Shown: positions 1 to 6,385, counted from the first letter of the stretch. The stretch: 8,143 nt of DNA from Actinomycetes bacterium (GCA_030589175.1 JAUUWJ010000024.1:1-8143), one strand, 5' to 3'. Program-made: numbers and translations. The notes: a model not told the origin generated them from the sequence alone.

Positions 1-1446
1 CAGTGCTCGGGGTGTCACGGCGATCTCGATACCTTTTCCAAACTAAGGTTTGACCACTGGATTCATTTCAAAAAAGGTCTTAAATGCACTGTTTGTCATG
101 ATCAGTGGCCTCACCAACAAGGAAAAATAATCTTGCCAAAGAAAGAGACTTGCTTTGGCTGCCACGGCTTAAAACACGGCAAACAAGGTTTACTAGCGTC
201 TCTTGATTGCAAAACTTGTCATGAGGATAATTTTAATCGTAAGCCGGCAAACCACAACCAGACTTTTATTAGTAAGGGCCATAAGAAAAAAAGCAGCGGC
301 AAATGCTTGATGTGTCATGACGTAAAGCAGTGCCGTACTTGTCACTCAACAAACAAAGTCAAGATGGATTACACTACGCTTAAGTTTAATGCGACTCAGC
401 CCAAGGCTAAGCCAGCTTCGTTTGATAAAGTAGTCATAGAAGAGCTTGCCAAGCCGGGAACTTGTTTTAATTGTCACTTCGATCTTAATGCAAACCAAGT
501 AAAGGGCCTTCGCTTTGACCACTGGCCTCATTTTAAAAAAGGTGTACAGTGTACAACTTGTCATAGTGAACAAGTCCATGAAGCGGGAAAGATAAACACT
601 CCCAAGATGGACTTATGTTTTAGATGCCATGGTCTGGAGCACAATAAGCAAGGAAAAGTAGCTCCTAACAATTGTGCGACTTGCCATAAAGCTGACTTTA
701 ACCTGAAGCCTAAATGGCATGGCAAGAACTGGATAAAAGTTCACAAGAAAAAAGTATTTAAGGATGTCACGTACATTAAATATAAAACGATTACTTCGAT
801 TACCAGTTTGAGTTGCTATAATTGTCACGAGAAGTCCTTTTGCCAGAATTGCCATTATAACGAGCGAAAACAAAAACCTTCGGGCTTTATACTTCCCCAG
901 AAACGTAAAACCAGGCACGAAAAGGCTCATTATCAAAAAGACAAGCTTTGCGACGCTTGCCATGACAGAGCTACCTTTTGCCAGAAATGTCACAAAGTAG
1001 AGATGCCTCACGCATATAACTGGATGGAGACTCACCAGTCCCAGGCAAAAGTTAAACGTAAAGATTGCGGCACATGCCACAAGCAGACACTCTTTTGCAA
1101 TAGTTGCCATCACTCGGGAGTAAAGCCAAAACTAACGGCCAAGGTATGTAATCAATGTCATGATGATTTTATGAAACTGAAACAATCAACATTGGTGGAA
1201 AGAGGACAAAAAGCAGCAGCTGATAAAAAACCGGAAGTAGCTAGGCAGTACAGGCGTTTTGTTTATCATAAAGTCCATTTTCCTAAGAACTATGCGTGTA
1301 CAAAGTGCCATCAAACTAATTTCAAACTAAAAGGAAAAGTTTTCGAATTATGCTCAAATAGAGGTTGTCATCCGCCGGGTCAAAAGAAACCGCTCAGTGG
1401 AGCGGCTCTGTGTCGTGAGTGTCATATTGAGCCGCATCGGAAGTAG
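1..1446 (+). CDS. Large multiheme cytochrome c, 5' end outside the window
   Basis: The frame is open from base 1, so this is the C-terminal 481 residues of a longer gene; the TTG at 133 is internal, because two CXXCH motifs (from nt 4 and nt 88) lie upstream of it. In view are 19 CXXCH heme c attachment motifs plus one CX4CH (CSNRGCH, nt 1351-1371), so about 20 hemes. Many extra His residues could serve as distal ligands. The protein is very Lys-rich. Residues 2-82 and 155-237 of the visible part are a diverged duplication (155-residue offset, shared FDHW-HFKKG and CHGL-H-KQGK). Four tight heme doublets follow, in which one CXXCH is separated from the next by only 4-5 residues. No C-terminal membrane anchor or sorting signal is visible. 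Such proteins conduct electrons outside the cytoplasm; whether it serves extracellular electron transfer or a terminal reductase cannot be read here. TPR and NHL genes follow in the same direction, 25 nt away, as a likely operon. Confidence 0.93.
   Translation, partial: QCSGCHGDLDTFSKLRFDHWIHFKKGLKCTVCHDQWPHQQGKIILPKKETCFGCHGLKHGKQGLLASLDCKTCHEDNFNRKPANHNQTFISKGHKKKSSGKCLMCHDVKQCRTCHSTNKVKMDYTTLKFNATQPKAKPASFDKVVIEELAKPGTCFNCHFDLNANQVKGLRFDHWPHFKKGVQCTTCHSEQVHEAGKINTPKMDLCFRCHGLEHNKQGKVAPNNCATCHKADFNLKPKWHGKNWIKVHKKKVFKDVTYIKYKTITSITSLSCYNCHEKSFCQNCHYNERKQKPSGFILPQKRKTRHEKAHYQKDKLCDACHDRATFCQKCHKVEMPHAYNWMETHQSQAKVKRKDCGTCHKQTLFCNSCHHSGVKPKLTAKVCNQCHDDFMKLKQSTLVERGQKAAADKKPEVARQYRRFVYHKVHFPKNYACTKCHQTNFKLKGKVFELCSNRGCHPPGQKKPLSGAALCRECHIEPHRK
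4..246 (+). repeat. Cytochrome internal repeat, copy 1
   Basis: Protein-level repeat with four CXXCH motifs (CSGCH, CTVCH, CFGCH, CKTCH). It begins at a CXXCH, continues through RFDHW-HFKKG, and ends at NFNRKP. It aligns with the copy at 463-711. Confidence 0.85.
463..711 (+). repeat. Cytochrome internal repeat, copy 2
   Basis: Second copy with CFNCH, CTTCH, CFRCH and CATCH in the same order and nearly the same spacing as copy 1. It shares RFDHW-HFKKG, a CHGL-H-KQGK stretch and the ending FNLKP. From the FDHW motif to the end the offset between copies is exactly 465 nt (155 residues); a 2-residue gain lies between the first CXXCH and FDHW. The duplication is visible in protein but diverged in DNA, so it is old. 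Confidence 0.85.
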
Positions 1447-1471
1447 GCAGTAGCAACAGGAAGTAGTAATA

Positions 1472-2128
1472 ATGAAGGCATTATCTGAAAATACAATAGA
1501 TATCTTATTCAACTTGTTATTGATTGCAGTTATTGTAAGTGCGCTGTACTTTGTTGGTGATTTCGTCTATAAGCGCTATTGGCCGAAAGAATCAGCAAAA
1601 ACGCGGGCTTTGATAGAAAAATACGAAGCTCGGTTAAAGAAAAAGCCGAATGATATTGAAGTGAGGACCAGGCTTAGCACCGTATATATGTCGGTAGAGC
1701 GCTATGATGATGCTGCAAACGAATTTAAGATGGTTTTGAAAGTTAATGATAGATACGGGCCGGCCAGAGTGGGTTTAGGAATTGCTTATATGAAAAACGG
1801 CAAAGATGAGAAAGCTTTGAAGGAGTTTAAAAAAGAGATAGAAGTAGCCTCCAAAGGAAGCCAAGCTAAGATTGACCGTTTTTTGGAGCAAGCATATTAT
1901 TTCTCTGGTATGATTTATCTGGAAAAAGAGTCGAATAAGCAGGCAATAAGTAGTTTTGATAAGGCTTTGGAGATTTCAGCTGTCTCTTCGGATACTTATT
2001 TTCATCTTGGAGAGGCCTATCAAGCCAGCGGCAAAAAAACTAAGGCAAAGGAAGCGTATAAAAAAGTCTTAGAGCTGGACCCCGGTTACAAAAAAGCCAA
2101 GAAAACATTAGAGGATTTAAATGGTTAG
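1472..2128 (+). CDS. Membrane-anchored TPR protein
   Basis: 218 residues. The ATG at 1472 has a Shine-Dalgarno AGGAAG at 1458-1463, 8 nt upstream. One hydrophobic segment at about residues 11-29 is followed by basic residues (YKRYWPK, KTR). This favours an outside N-terminus and a cytoplasmic C-terminal part, although an outward-facing domain cannot be ruled out. Residues 62-206 hold about four tetratricopeptide units (around 62-95, 96-129, 139-170, 173-206). The last ends in the typical YKKVLELDPGYKKA helix pair. TPR domains bind proteins, and TPR proteins such as NrfG/CcmH are known in cytochrome c maturation. The position between a giant cytochrome and an NHL protein suggests a scaffold or assembly role for the cytochrome, which is an inference. 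The stop overlaps the next start by 8 nt, suggesting translational coupling. Confidence 0.9.
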   Translation: MKALSENTIDILFNLLLIAVIVSALYFVGDFVYKRYWPKESAKTRALIEKYEARLKKKPNDIEVRTRLSTVYMSVERYDDAANEFKMVLKVNDRYGPARVGLGIAYMKNGKDEKALKEFKKEIEVASKGSQAKIDRFLEQAYYFSGMIYLEKESNKQAISSFDKALEISAVSSDTYFHLGEAYQASGKKTKAKEAYKKVLELDPGYKKAKKTLEDLNG

Positions 2129-3572
2129 GAAAAGATTAAGCGATAAAGCTACAACACCGAGGCAAAGGACAATTATCTTTTTGTTGATAGTTGCTTTAAT
2201 AATTATAGCTGCGTTTTCCAGACTGAGTGCGACTGGTACTCTTCAAATATTAGGTAGGCCTCTACACATAAGTTCGATAATTGAGAGTAAGAAAGATATT
2301 GAATTGAAACGGCCGGTAGGCATAGCCGTCAGTGAAGACAGAATATATGTTACTGATGCCATAAGCCGGTTGGTAAAAGTTTACGACAAGGATGGCGTCT
2401 TTCTTAAGAATATAGGCGAGGCCGAACTTTCTATCCCTGTTTACTTGGCCGTTGATAACAAAGGCTATATTTACGTTACGGACCGAAAAGAAAAAGCGGT
2501 ATTCAAATTTAACGAAGGCGGTAACTTCGTAGGTAAATTTGGCAGCAAGCATTTAAAGTCACCCCTGGGAATAGCCGCTGATATGGAAGGAAATGTTTAT
2601 GTGACCGATGTGGGCAAGCAGCACCGTGTTGTAATCCTTTCAACTGACGGAGAGTTGAAAAAAGTATTTGGCAAAAAGAAAAGAGTTGTAAATATAAAGA
2701 AAGATGGCGGTTATTTCTTCTTCCCGAATGATATTGCCATTCAAAGAAAAAGCTTTAAGAGCAAAGAAACTGAAAGGATATATGTATCCGATAGTAATAA
2801 CAAGCGGATTCAAGCCTTCGACAAAGACGGTAACTTTAAAGCAATTATTGCCATCGGCGGTCTGCCGAGAGGAATAGCCTTTAATAATAAAGTAAAAAGA
2901 TTATTTGCTGTCGATGCTCTTGGCCATAAAATAAATGTTTATGATGACAGCGGTCATTATCAATTGACTTTTGGTAAACAGGGCCGGGACAAATCCAGCT
3001 TGATGTATCCCAACGATATCGCGCTTTTAGGTGATAATGAAGACGATATTGTCATAACCGATCGCCAGAATAAACGAGTTCAACTGTTCTCTACTTCAAT
3101 ATCTCTTCCTCGCTTATTCCAATTACTGAGGCCTCTGCTTCCTCTATTACCGCTACCGCTATTTTTATTGTTATTTTTGCTGGTTGCTTCCAGGAAGAAG
3201 AAATATATTGTCAGTGATTGCTTCATAGACGAAGTTTTGACCACAGGAAGATTGGACGATTTTATTTTCGAAAAGAAAAAATATCATATAACTCCTTACA
3301 TTGAGGATTTCTTGGCCAAAGAAAACATCGCAGAGAGATTTCTAAATAAACTGAAGCACAATAGAAAAGTCAGTCGCTCTACATTAGTTAAGATTATGGA
3401 CATGTATAAAGTCGATGAGAATCACGCTGAAATTCTAGCTTTGGCTTACAGACGGTTTATTTATCATCCCGTATTATTGTGCTGCAATGATAAACTTCTT
3501 AAAGCTGCTCATGAACTCGGTATTGATGCTCAGACACCTGAAGTATTTTTTGGAGAAGTTAAAGGACACTAG
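2121..3572 (+). CDS. NHL-repeat membrane protein with C-terminal PIN-like domain
   Basis: 483 residues. ATG 2121 lies inside the end of the TPR gene, with GAGG at 2111-2114 as Shine-Dalgarno. Order of parts: basic N-terminus; membrane segment at about 17-35; six NHL-type blades (about 65-95, 104-140, 148-183, 201-243, 249-285, 296-324), each with the P-GIA or PNDIA and IYVTD-type signatures; a second membrane segment at about 338-356 (rich in Leu and Pro); RKKK at 358-361; then a soluble domain at 362-478. That domain resembles a PIN nuclease: a first strand ending in D366, E395 in ITPYIEDF, D432/E433 in VDENHAEILALA, and D457 in CCNDKLLKAAHELGI, followed by TPEVFF. The positive-inside rule puts the propeller outside and the PIN-like domain inside. 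NHL propellers bind proteins or other ligands and often accompany multiheme cytochromes. The NHL call is firm; the PIN call is by motif reading only, and nuclease activity is inferred. The convergent DUF2267 gene ends 10 nt downstream. Confidence 0.88.
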   Translation: MVRKRLSDKATTPRQRTIIFLLIVALIIIAAFSRLSATGTLQILGRPLHISSIIESKKDIELKRPVGIAVSEDRIYVTDAISRLVKVYDKDGVFLKNIGEAELSIPVYLAVDNKGYIYVTDRKEKAVFKFNEGGNFVGKFGSKHLKSPLGIAADMEGNVYVTDVGKQHRVVILSTDGELKKVFGKKKRVVNIKKDGGYFFFPNDIAIQRKSFKSKETERIYVSDSNNKRIQAFDKDGNFKAIIAIGGLPRGIAFNNKVKRLFAVDALGHKINVYDDSGHYQLTFGKQGRDKSSLMYPNDIALLGDNEDDIVITDRQNKRVQLFSTSISLPRLFQLLRPLLPLLPLPLFLLLFLLVASRKKKYIVSDCFIDEVLTTGRLDDFIFEKKKYHITPYIEDFLAKENIAERFLNKLKHNRKVSRSTLVKIMDMYKVDENHAEILALAYRRFIYHPVLLCCNDKLLKAAHELGIDAQTPEVFFGEVKGH

Positions 3573-3582
3573 CAAGTAGTCT

Positions 3583-3987
3583 TTAAGCAGCTTTGATTAG
3601 GTGAGCCAGATCACCTGGTAGTTGAGCCAGCATATCTTCTGATTCTCCAATAGGAATTGCCTCTTTAAGCACATGAATCACGGCAACGGTAGTTTTCTCT
3701 GCTTGCTCGTTTGTTTCGAGTCGTAATTTAGTTCTTACTTGGGCTAAGAATTGGTTTTTATCGTATTTGTCGACTCTTCCCAGTTTTTTGGCAATTATCA
3801 TTCCCCAGTTTCCGCGCCATACTTTCTGGAGCTCTGGCGGCAGCGTTGCCTCAATGTCATTTGCCTCACCTTCGGGCAATCGCCAATGCAATGTCTCAAG
3901 GACCGATTTTGTCGCTCTTCTTGCCGAGAGCGGATCAGACAATTCAGCTTTTTCTTGTACTTTTTGGTAAAAAATTCTACTTTCCAT
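3583..3987 (-). CDS. DUF2267 family protein
   Basis: 134 residues, start codon at 3987-3985 with GGAAAAG (complement of 3996-4002) as a modest Shine-Dalgarno. The protein shows the DUF2267 pattern of two similar halves. The first (about residues 6-55) has FYQKVQEKA, an A-KSVLETL helix, and LPEGEA leading to LPPELQKVW. The second (about 80-132) has FLAQVRTKL, AVIHVLKEAIP and LPGDLAHLIK. Family length is about 120-130 residues, so it is complete. No signal peptide or membrane segment is seen. The family's function is not established; members occur in many bacteria and some are linked to stress-type genes. It is convergent with the NHL gene (10 nt apart, no clear terminator between) and divergent from the small acidic protein gene. 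Open frames on the other strand over this gene are shadows. Confidence 0.85.
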   Translation of the reverse strand: MESRIFYQKVQEKAELSDPLSARRATKSVLETLHWRLPEGEANDIEATLPPELQKVWRGNWGMIIAKKLGRVDKYDKNQFLAQVRTKLRLETNEQAEKTTVAVIHVLKEAIPIGESEDMLAQLPGDLAHLIKAA

Positions 3988-4015
3988 TTTTATTACTTTT
4001 CCGCTAAAGTCTTCT

Positions 4016-4023
4016 GTTTAAAC
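4016..4023. promoter_or_regulatory. Palindrome in divergent spacer, possible operator
   Basis: The 65-nt spacer between two divergent genes (3988-4052) contains the perfect palindrome GTTTAAAC near its middle. A shared operator or promoter region is expected here, but an 8-bp AT-rich palindrome can arise by chance and I could not place convincing -35/-10 pairs. Confidence 0.2.
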
Positions 4024-4052
4024 CGAAAAACGAAAGGGAAAATATTGCTAAC

Positions 4053-4337
4053 ATGGAAAGAAAGCGACTTTTAACAAGTGATGACATGCTTGATATGGCC
4101 GGAACTTACTATAATCCGGTTACTGAGATCGTGGTAACAGTTGATGACACGAATTATGTGGATTTAAGTGAAGTAAATTTAGACAAATATTCCGGAAAAA
4201 AATGGATTAGGATAAGTGAAGATCCTCTAAACGACTCAACTCGTTTGGAAGAAACGCTTCAAGTTGAAATTGAGTTAGAAGGCGGGCCAAAGAGTACAAA
4301 AGATATCTCTGATACTTCCGAAGAACAACAAGATTAA
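4053..4337 (+). CDS. Small acidic protein of unknown function
   Basis: 94 residues, rich in Asp and Glu, with no membrane segment or signal peptide. ATG 4053 follows AAAGGG at 4033-4038, a longer-than-usual spacing (14 nt), so initiation may be weak; no better in-frame start is near. Residues 7-58 look folded, with a TSDDMLDMAGTYYNP stretch followed by alternating hydrophobic strands (EIVVTVDDTNYVDL, KKWIRISEDP). The last 20 or so residues are polar and probably disordered (KSTKDISDTSEEQQD). I do not recognise a named family. The gene is divergent from the DUF2267 gene and may share its control. Coding status is supported by continuous codon use and by the Shine-Dalgarno-like element, but remains less sure than that of its neighbours. 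Confidence 0.65.
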   Translation: MERKRLLTSDDMLDMAGTYYNPVTEIVVTVDDTNYVDLSEVNLDKYSGKKWIRISEDPLNDSTRLEETLQVEIELEGGPKSTKDISDTSEEQQD

Positions 4338-4553
4338 CTTAATTCACTATTAGTGTTATTATCATTTCTATTTCACAGAAATTTCTTATTTCTCAAACAG
4401 AGCTTTTGCGTTAATCACGCGTCTAAAACTTGTGTCTTGTCTTAGGTTAATGAGACAGTGCAAAATGCCGATAAAGTAAAGAGCGCTATTAGTGGTTATT
4501 TTCTCTTGAAATAGCAAGCTACCTGTGAGATAATGAATATAGTAGGTAAAAAA
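4338..4553. other. Leader of the hexaheme cytochrome gene, with two small hairpins
   Basis: A gene-free stretch of about 200 nt. It holds the palindrome CACTATTAGTG (4345-4355) just after the preceding gene, then a weak hairpin GCGT-TAATC-ACGC at 4408-4420, then a better hairpin at 4438-4457 (TGTCTTA, loop GGTTAA, TGAGACA; 7 pairs including one G-U). It could be a long 5' leader with regulatory structure. I looked for the conserved cores of c-di-GMP and other common riboswitches and did not find a convincing match. No T-rich terminator is evident. Confidence 0.3.
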
Positions 4554-5618
4554 ATGTATAAACGCTTATTTCTTTTGATAGCCATCATTATGGTGTTTGG
4601 CTATCCACAAGCATCTTACGCGAATTTTGGAGCCCATCAAGATCCGGGCTATGGTTCAAACATTTGCACTGCCTGTCACCGCAACCACGAAGTCATTTTA
4701 AGCCAAAGTGTCGAGGAAGAAAATTTTGTCACCGGTCAAGCAACCAATCAGTATGATATCTGCACAACGTGCCATAATCCGGAAGGAACCGGAGCTGATA
4801 CGGACGTTATATACGGAGTTTACCAAAATAGCGTTCACGGAGAGGAGAATGAAGCTTTAAATGGCGGCGGTTTTGAAAAAGTCGGCGGAGATGATGGTGA
4901 TGATACAAATAATAGCGAAAACGTTACTTCATCTCATTCAGCTGATGGGACAGAGTATCCGATATTTGGCAACTCGACCGGAAATACAATTGCTCTTACT
5001 TGTACTTCCTGTCATGACCCGGATTCAAGCAGCAACTATCGTCTTTTAAAAGATATGGTCAACGGCAAAGACGTGTCCAATTTCGTTGGCTCTAATGAAG
5101 CCGGTTTCTCACCGACAACCCACGAAGAGTTTGAAGCGGCTCGCAGAGGAGAGATCGATTTGACTTACGAACCTAACTACACAACACCTAACTACAAAAA
5201 ATCCAGTGATGTAAGAAAAGGGATTACCGGTTGGTGTGCAGCTTGTCACGATCAATATTTTTCCGATAGTTTTGAACCGGATCAAAAAGATGACACCAGA
5301 AGACATTATTTTTATATAGATTCCGAAGGAAAGAAACGTTACCGCCATGCCGTGAATGTGCCAATTGGTAATAATCCCTCGGGGAATACATCAACAGACT
5401 TGCCTTTAGCAAAAGAGGCGGCAGGTGATGGTGATAGTGATCCCGATAATTTTATAGTCTGTCTAACTTGTCATAGAGCTCACGGCACAAATGCGACAAT
5501 GACAGATCTGGCGAAAGTGGAACCGACAAAAAGCGCACCTTCAAGCGGTCCGTCTCAGAGTGCCTTGCTCAGACTTCCCAACCGAGGCGTTTGCCAAAAC
5601 TGCCATAAAAAGCTTTAA
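4554..5618 (+). CDS. Secreted cytochrome c with six heme-binding motifs
   Basis: I chose ATG 4554 over the in-frame ATG 4533: 4554 has AGTAGGT at 4541-4547 six nt upstream and gives a tidy signal peptide (MYKR, then LFLLIAIIMVFG, cleavage likely after ASYA). ATG 4533 has only a weak ribosome site and would add seven residues. The 354-residue protein has six CXXCH motifs (CTACH, CTTCH, CTSCH, CAACH, CLTCH, CQNCH), spaced widely except for the first two. CTSCHDPDSS and CLTCHRAHG resemble the doubled-CXXCH cytochrome family. Isolated His residues (such as those in SVHG, SSHS and RHAVN) may be sixth ligands. Two Asp/Gly-rich loops (GGDDGDDTNN and GDGDSDPDN) look like possible calcium sites. There is no C-terminal anchor. 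It is likely an extracytoplasmic electron carrier that could exchange electrons with the giant cytochrome upstream, but its partner is not shown by the sequence. Confidence 0.92.
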   Translation: MYKRLFLLIAIIMVFGYPQASYANFGAHQDPGYGSNICTACHRNHEVILSQSVEEENFVTGQATNQYDICTTCHNPEGTGADTDVIYGVYQNSVHGEENEALNGGGFEKVGGDDGDDTNNSENVTSSHSADGTEYPIFGNSTGNTIALTCTSCHDPDSSSNYRLLKDMVNGKDVSNFVGSNEAGFSPTTHEEFEAARRGEIDLTYEPNYTTPNYKKSSDVRKGITGWCAACHDQYFSDSFEPDQKDDTRRHYFYIDSEGKKRYRHAVNVPIGNNPSGNTSTDLPLAKEAAGDGDSDPDNFIVCLTCHRAHGTNATMTDLAKVEPTKSAPSSGPSQSALLRLPNRGVCQNCHKKL

Positions 5619-5687
5619 TTCTGATTAAGTAACAATTTGCTGCAAAATATGATCTATATTGGATAGAATAAGAGCGGAGGTAGTAAA

Positions 5688-6221
5688 ATGCGTACGATTA
5701 TTAAAGGGAAAAACTTTAAGGTAAACGATGTTCTGAAGCAGAAGGTGCAAGAAAAACTTTCCAAAATAGACCGCCATCAACATTTTGCCAACATAAAAGA
5801 ACTTGAAGTCGAATTTAGCATTGAGAAAAATCCGACAATTGCCAATAATAATACAGTTGAGATAACTGCTTATACAAAAGGTCATGTTATTAGAGCGAAA
5901 GAAGCATCTCATGACATGGAGGCATCGATCGATGTTGTTGTAGATAAACTGGACAGGCAAATTGAGAAATATAAAGGCAAACTTTATCATAGCCAGAATC
6001 ATAAAGGCCGCCACCAAGCGATAGAGCTTAAACAGGAACCGACTCCAAAAGTACTAAGAAAAAAGAGATTTTCCACTCGTCCGGTCACGCTGGACGAAGC
6101 AATTCTTCAGATCGAACTATTAGGACATGATTTCTATGTATTTCATAACGCCGAAAGCGGTAAGATAAATGTTCTCTACTACCGCAAAGACGGTGGCCTG
6201 GGTTTAATGGAACCGGAATAA
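5688..6221 (+). CDS. hpf: Ribosome hibernation promoting factor, long form
   Basis: 177 residues, ATG 5688 with a strong Shine-Dalgarno CGGAGG at 5675-5680, 7 nt upstream. Residues 1-100 form the HPF/YfiA (RaiA) domain that binds the 30S decoding region: MRTIIKGKNF start, VNDVLKQKVQEKLSKIDR helix, and the conserved long helix with HDMEASIDVVVDKLDRQI then EKYKGK. After a short linker (101-120), residues 121-177 match the C-terminal dimerisation domain of long HPF (KRFSTRPVTLDEAI, HDFYVFHNAES, VLYYRKDGGLGLMEPE). Long HPF drives 100S ribosome dimer formation in resting or starved cells. The normal length and all expected segments are present. Its own spacer (69 nt) separates it from the cytochrome gene, and the downstream hairpin at 6322-6346 suggests a separate unit. 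Confidence 0.96.
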   Translation: MRTIIKGKNFKVNDVLKQKVQEKLSKIDRHQHFANIKELEVEFSIEKNPTIANNNTVEITAYTKGHVIRAKEASHDMEASIDVVVDKLDRQIEKYKGKLYHSQNHKGRHQAIELKQEPTPKVLRKKRFSTRPVTLDEAILQIELLGHDFYVFHNAESGKINVLYYRKDGGLGLMEPE

Positions 6222-6228
6222 GTTATAC

Positions 6229-6251
6229 GGGGCTCGGGTTTAGGGTCTGGG
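6229..6251 (+). other. G-quadruplex motif after hpf
   Basis: Four G tracts of at least three with loops of 3, 4 and 3 nt (GGGG-CTC-GGG-TTTA-GGG-TCT-GGG), starting 7 nt after the hpf stop codon. The G tracts are on the sense strand, so the structure could form in the 3' UTR of the hpf transcript as well as in DNA. This G-rich patch stands out from the AT-rich surroundings. Confidence 0.6.
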
Positions 6252-6303
6252 ATCTGGTTTCTCGAAAAAAACAGACATTATGTTCAATCATAAAATCCGT
6301 GTT

Positions 6304-6327
6304 TCGTAAAACGTATATCGTAAATCG
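6304..6327 (+). repeat. Short degenerate direct repeat between genes
   Basis: TCGTAAAACG (6304-6313) and TCGTAAATCG (6318-6327) match at 9 of 10 bases with a 14-nt period. Together with the G-rich words upstream (GGGTCTGGG followed by ATCTGG), this spacer has the look of a degenerate, low-complexity intergenic repeat element. Only one copy is in view. Confidence 0.4.
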
Positions 6328-6346
6328 AGAATCCACGATTTTTTTT
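6322..6346 (+). terminator. Candidate intrinsic terminator downstream of hpf
   Basis: Stem AAATCG (6322-6327) pairs with CGATTT (6336-6341) around an 8-nt loop, and T residues run from 6339 to 6346. The stem is short and AT-rich, so it is a weak terminator by itself. It lies about 100 nt after the hpf stop and before the promoter-like element for the next gene, which fits. Confidence 0.45.
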
Positions 6347-6356
6347 GCTTTCTATA

Positions 6357-6385
6357 TTGACAAATTACTAACTGTTAAGTAGCTT
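6357..6385 (+). promoter_or_regulatory. Candidate sigma-70-type promoter
   Basis: A perfect -35 TTGACA at 6357-6362 is followed 17 nt later by TAGCTT (6380-6385), a poor -10. TGTAAT at 6386-6391 is a better -10 but at 23-nt spacing. Either would give a very short leader before ATG 6411, which has no Shine-Dalgarno sequence. Confidence 0.35.

Noticed and set aside
133..135. TTG as start of the first cytochrome gene
   Set aside because: The frame is open to base 1 and encodes two further CXXCH motifs upstream, so the TTG is internal.
613..1113. 166-residue open frame on the minus strand
   Set aside because: It is antisense to the cytochrome, whose heme motifs prove the plus-strand frame; its hydrophobic look comes from the complement of Lys and His codons.
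3573..3600. Bidirectional terminator between the convergent NHL and DUF2267 genes
   Set aside because: Only 10 nt separate the stops and no stable stem with a T run is visible.
3751..4074. Plus-strand open frames opposite the DUF2267 gene
   Set aside because: The minus strand encodes a recognisable two-half DUF2267 protein with a start and ribosome site; the plus-strand frames show no family features and one overlaps the next gene's start.
4338..4553. c-di-GMP (GEMM) riboswitch before the cytochrome
   Set aside because: The GCAAA and ACGCAAAGCC-type conserved core with its paired stems could not be found; only simple hairpins are present.
5637..5669. Promoter for hpf (TTGCTG with TATATT or TAGAAT)
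   Set aside because: Spacings of 12 and 21 nt are both outside the usual range, so no pair is convincing.
5625..6017. 130-residue minus-strand open frame
   Set aside because: It is antisense to hpf, which is complete and clearly recognised.
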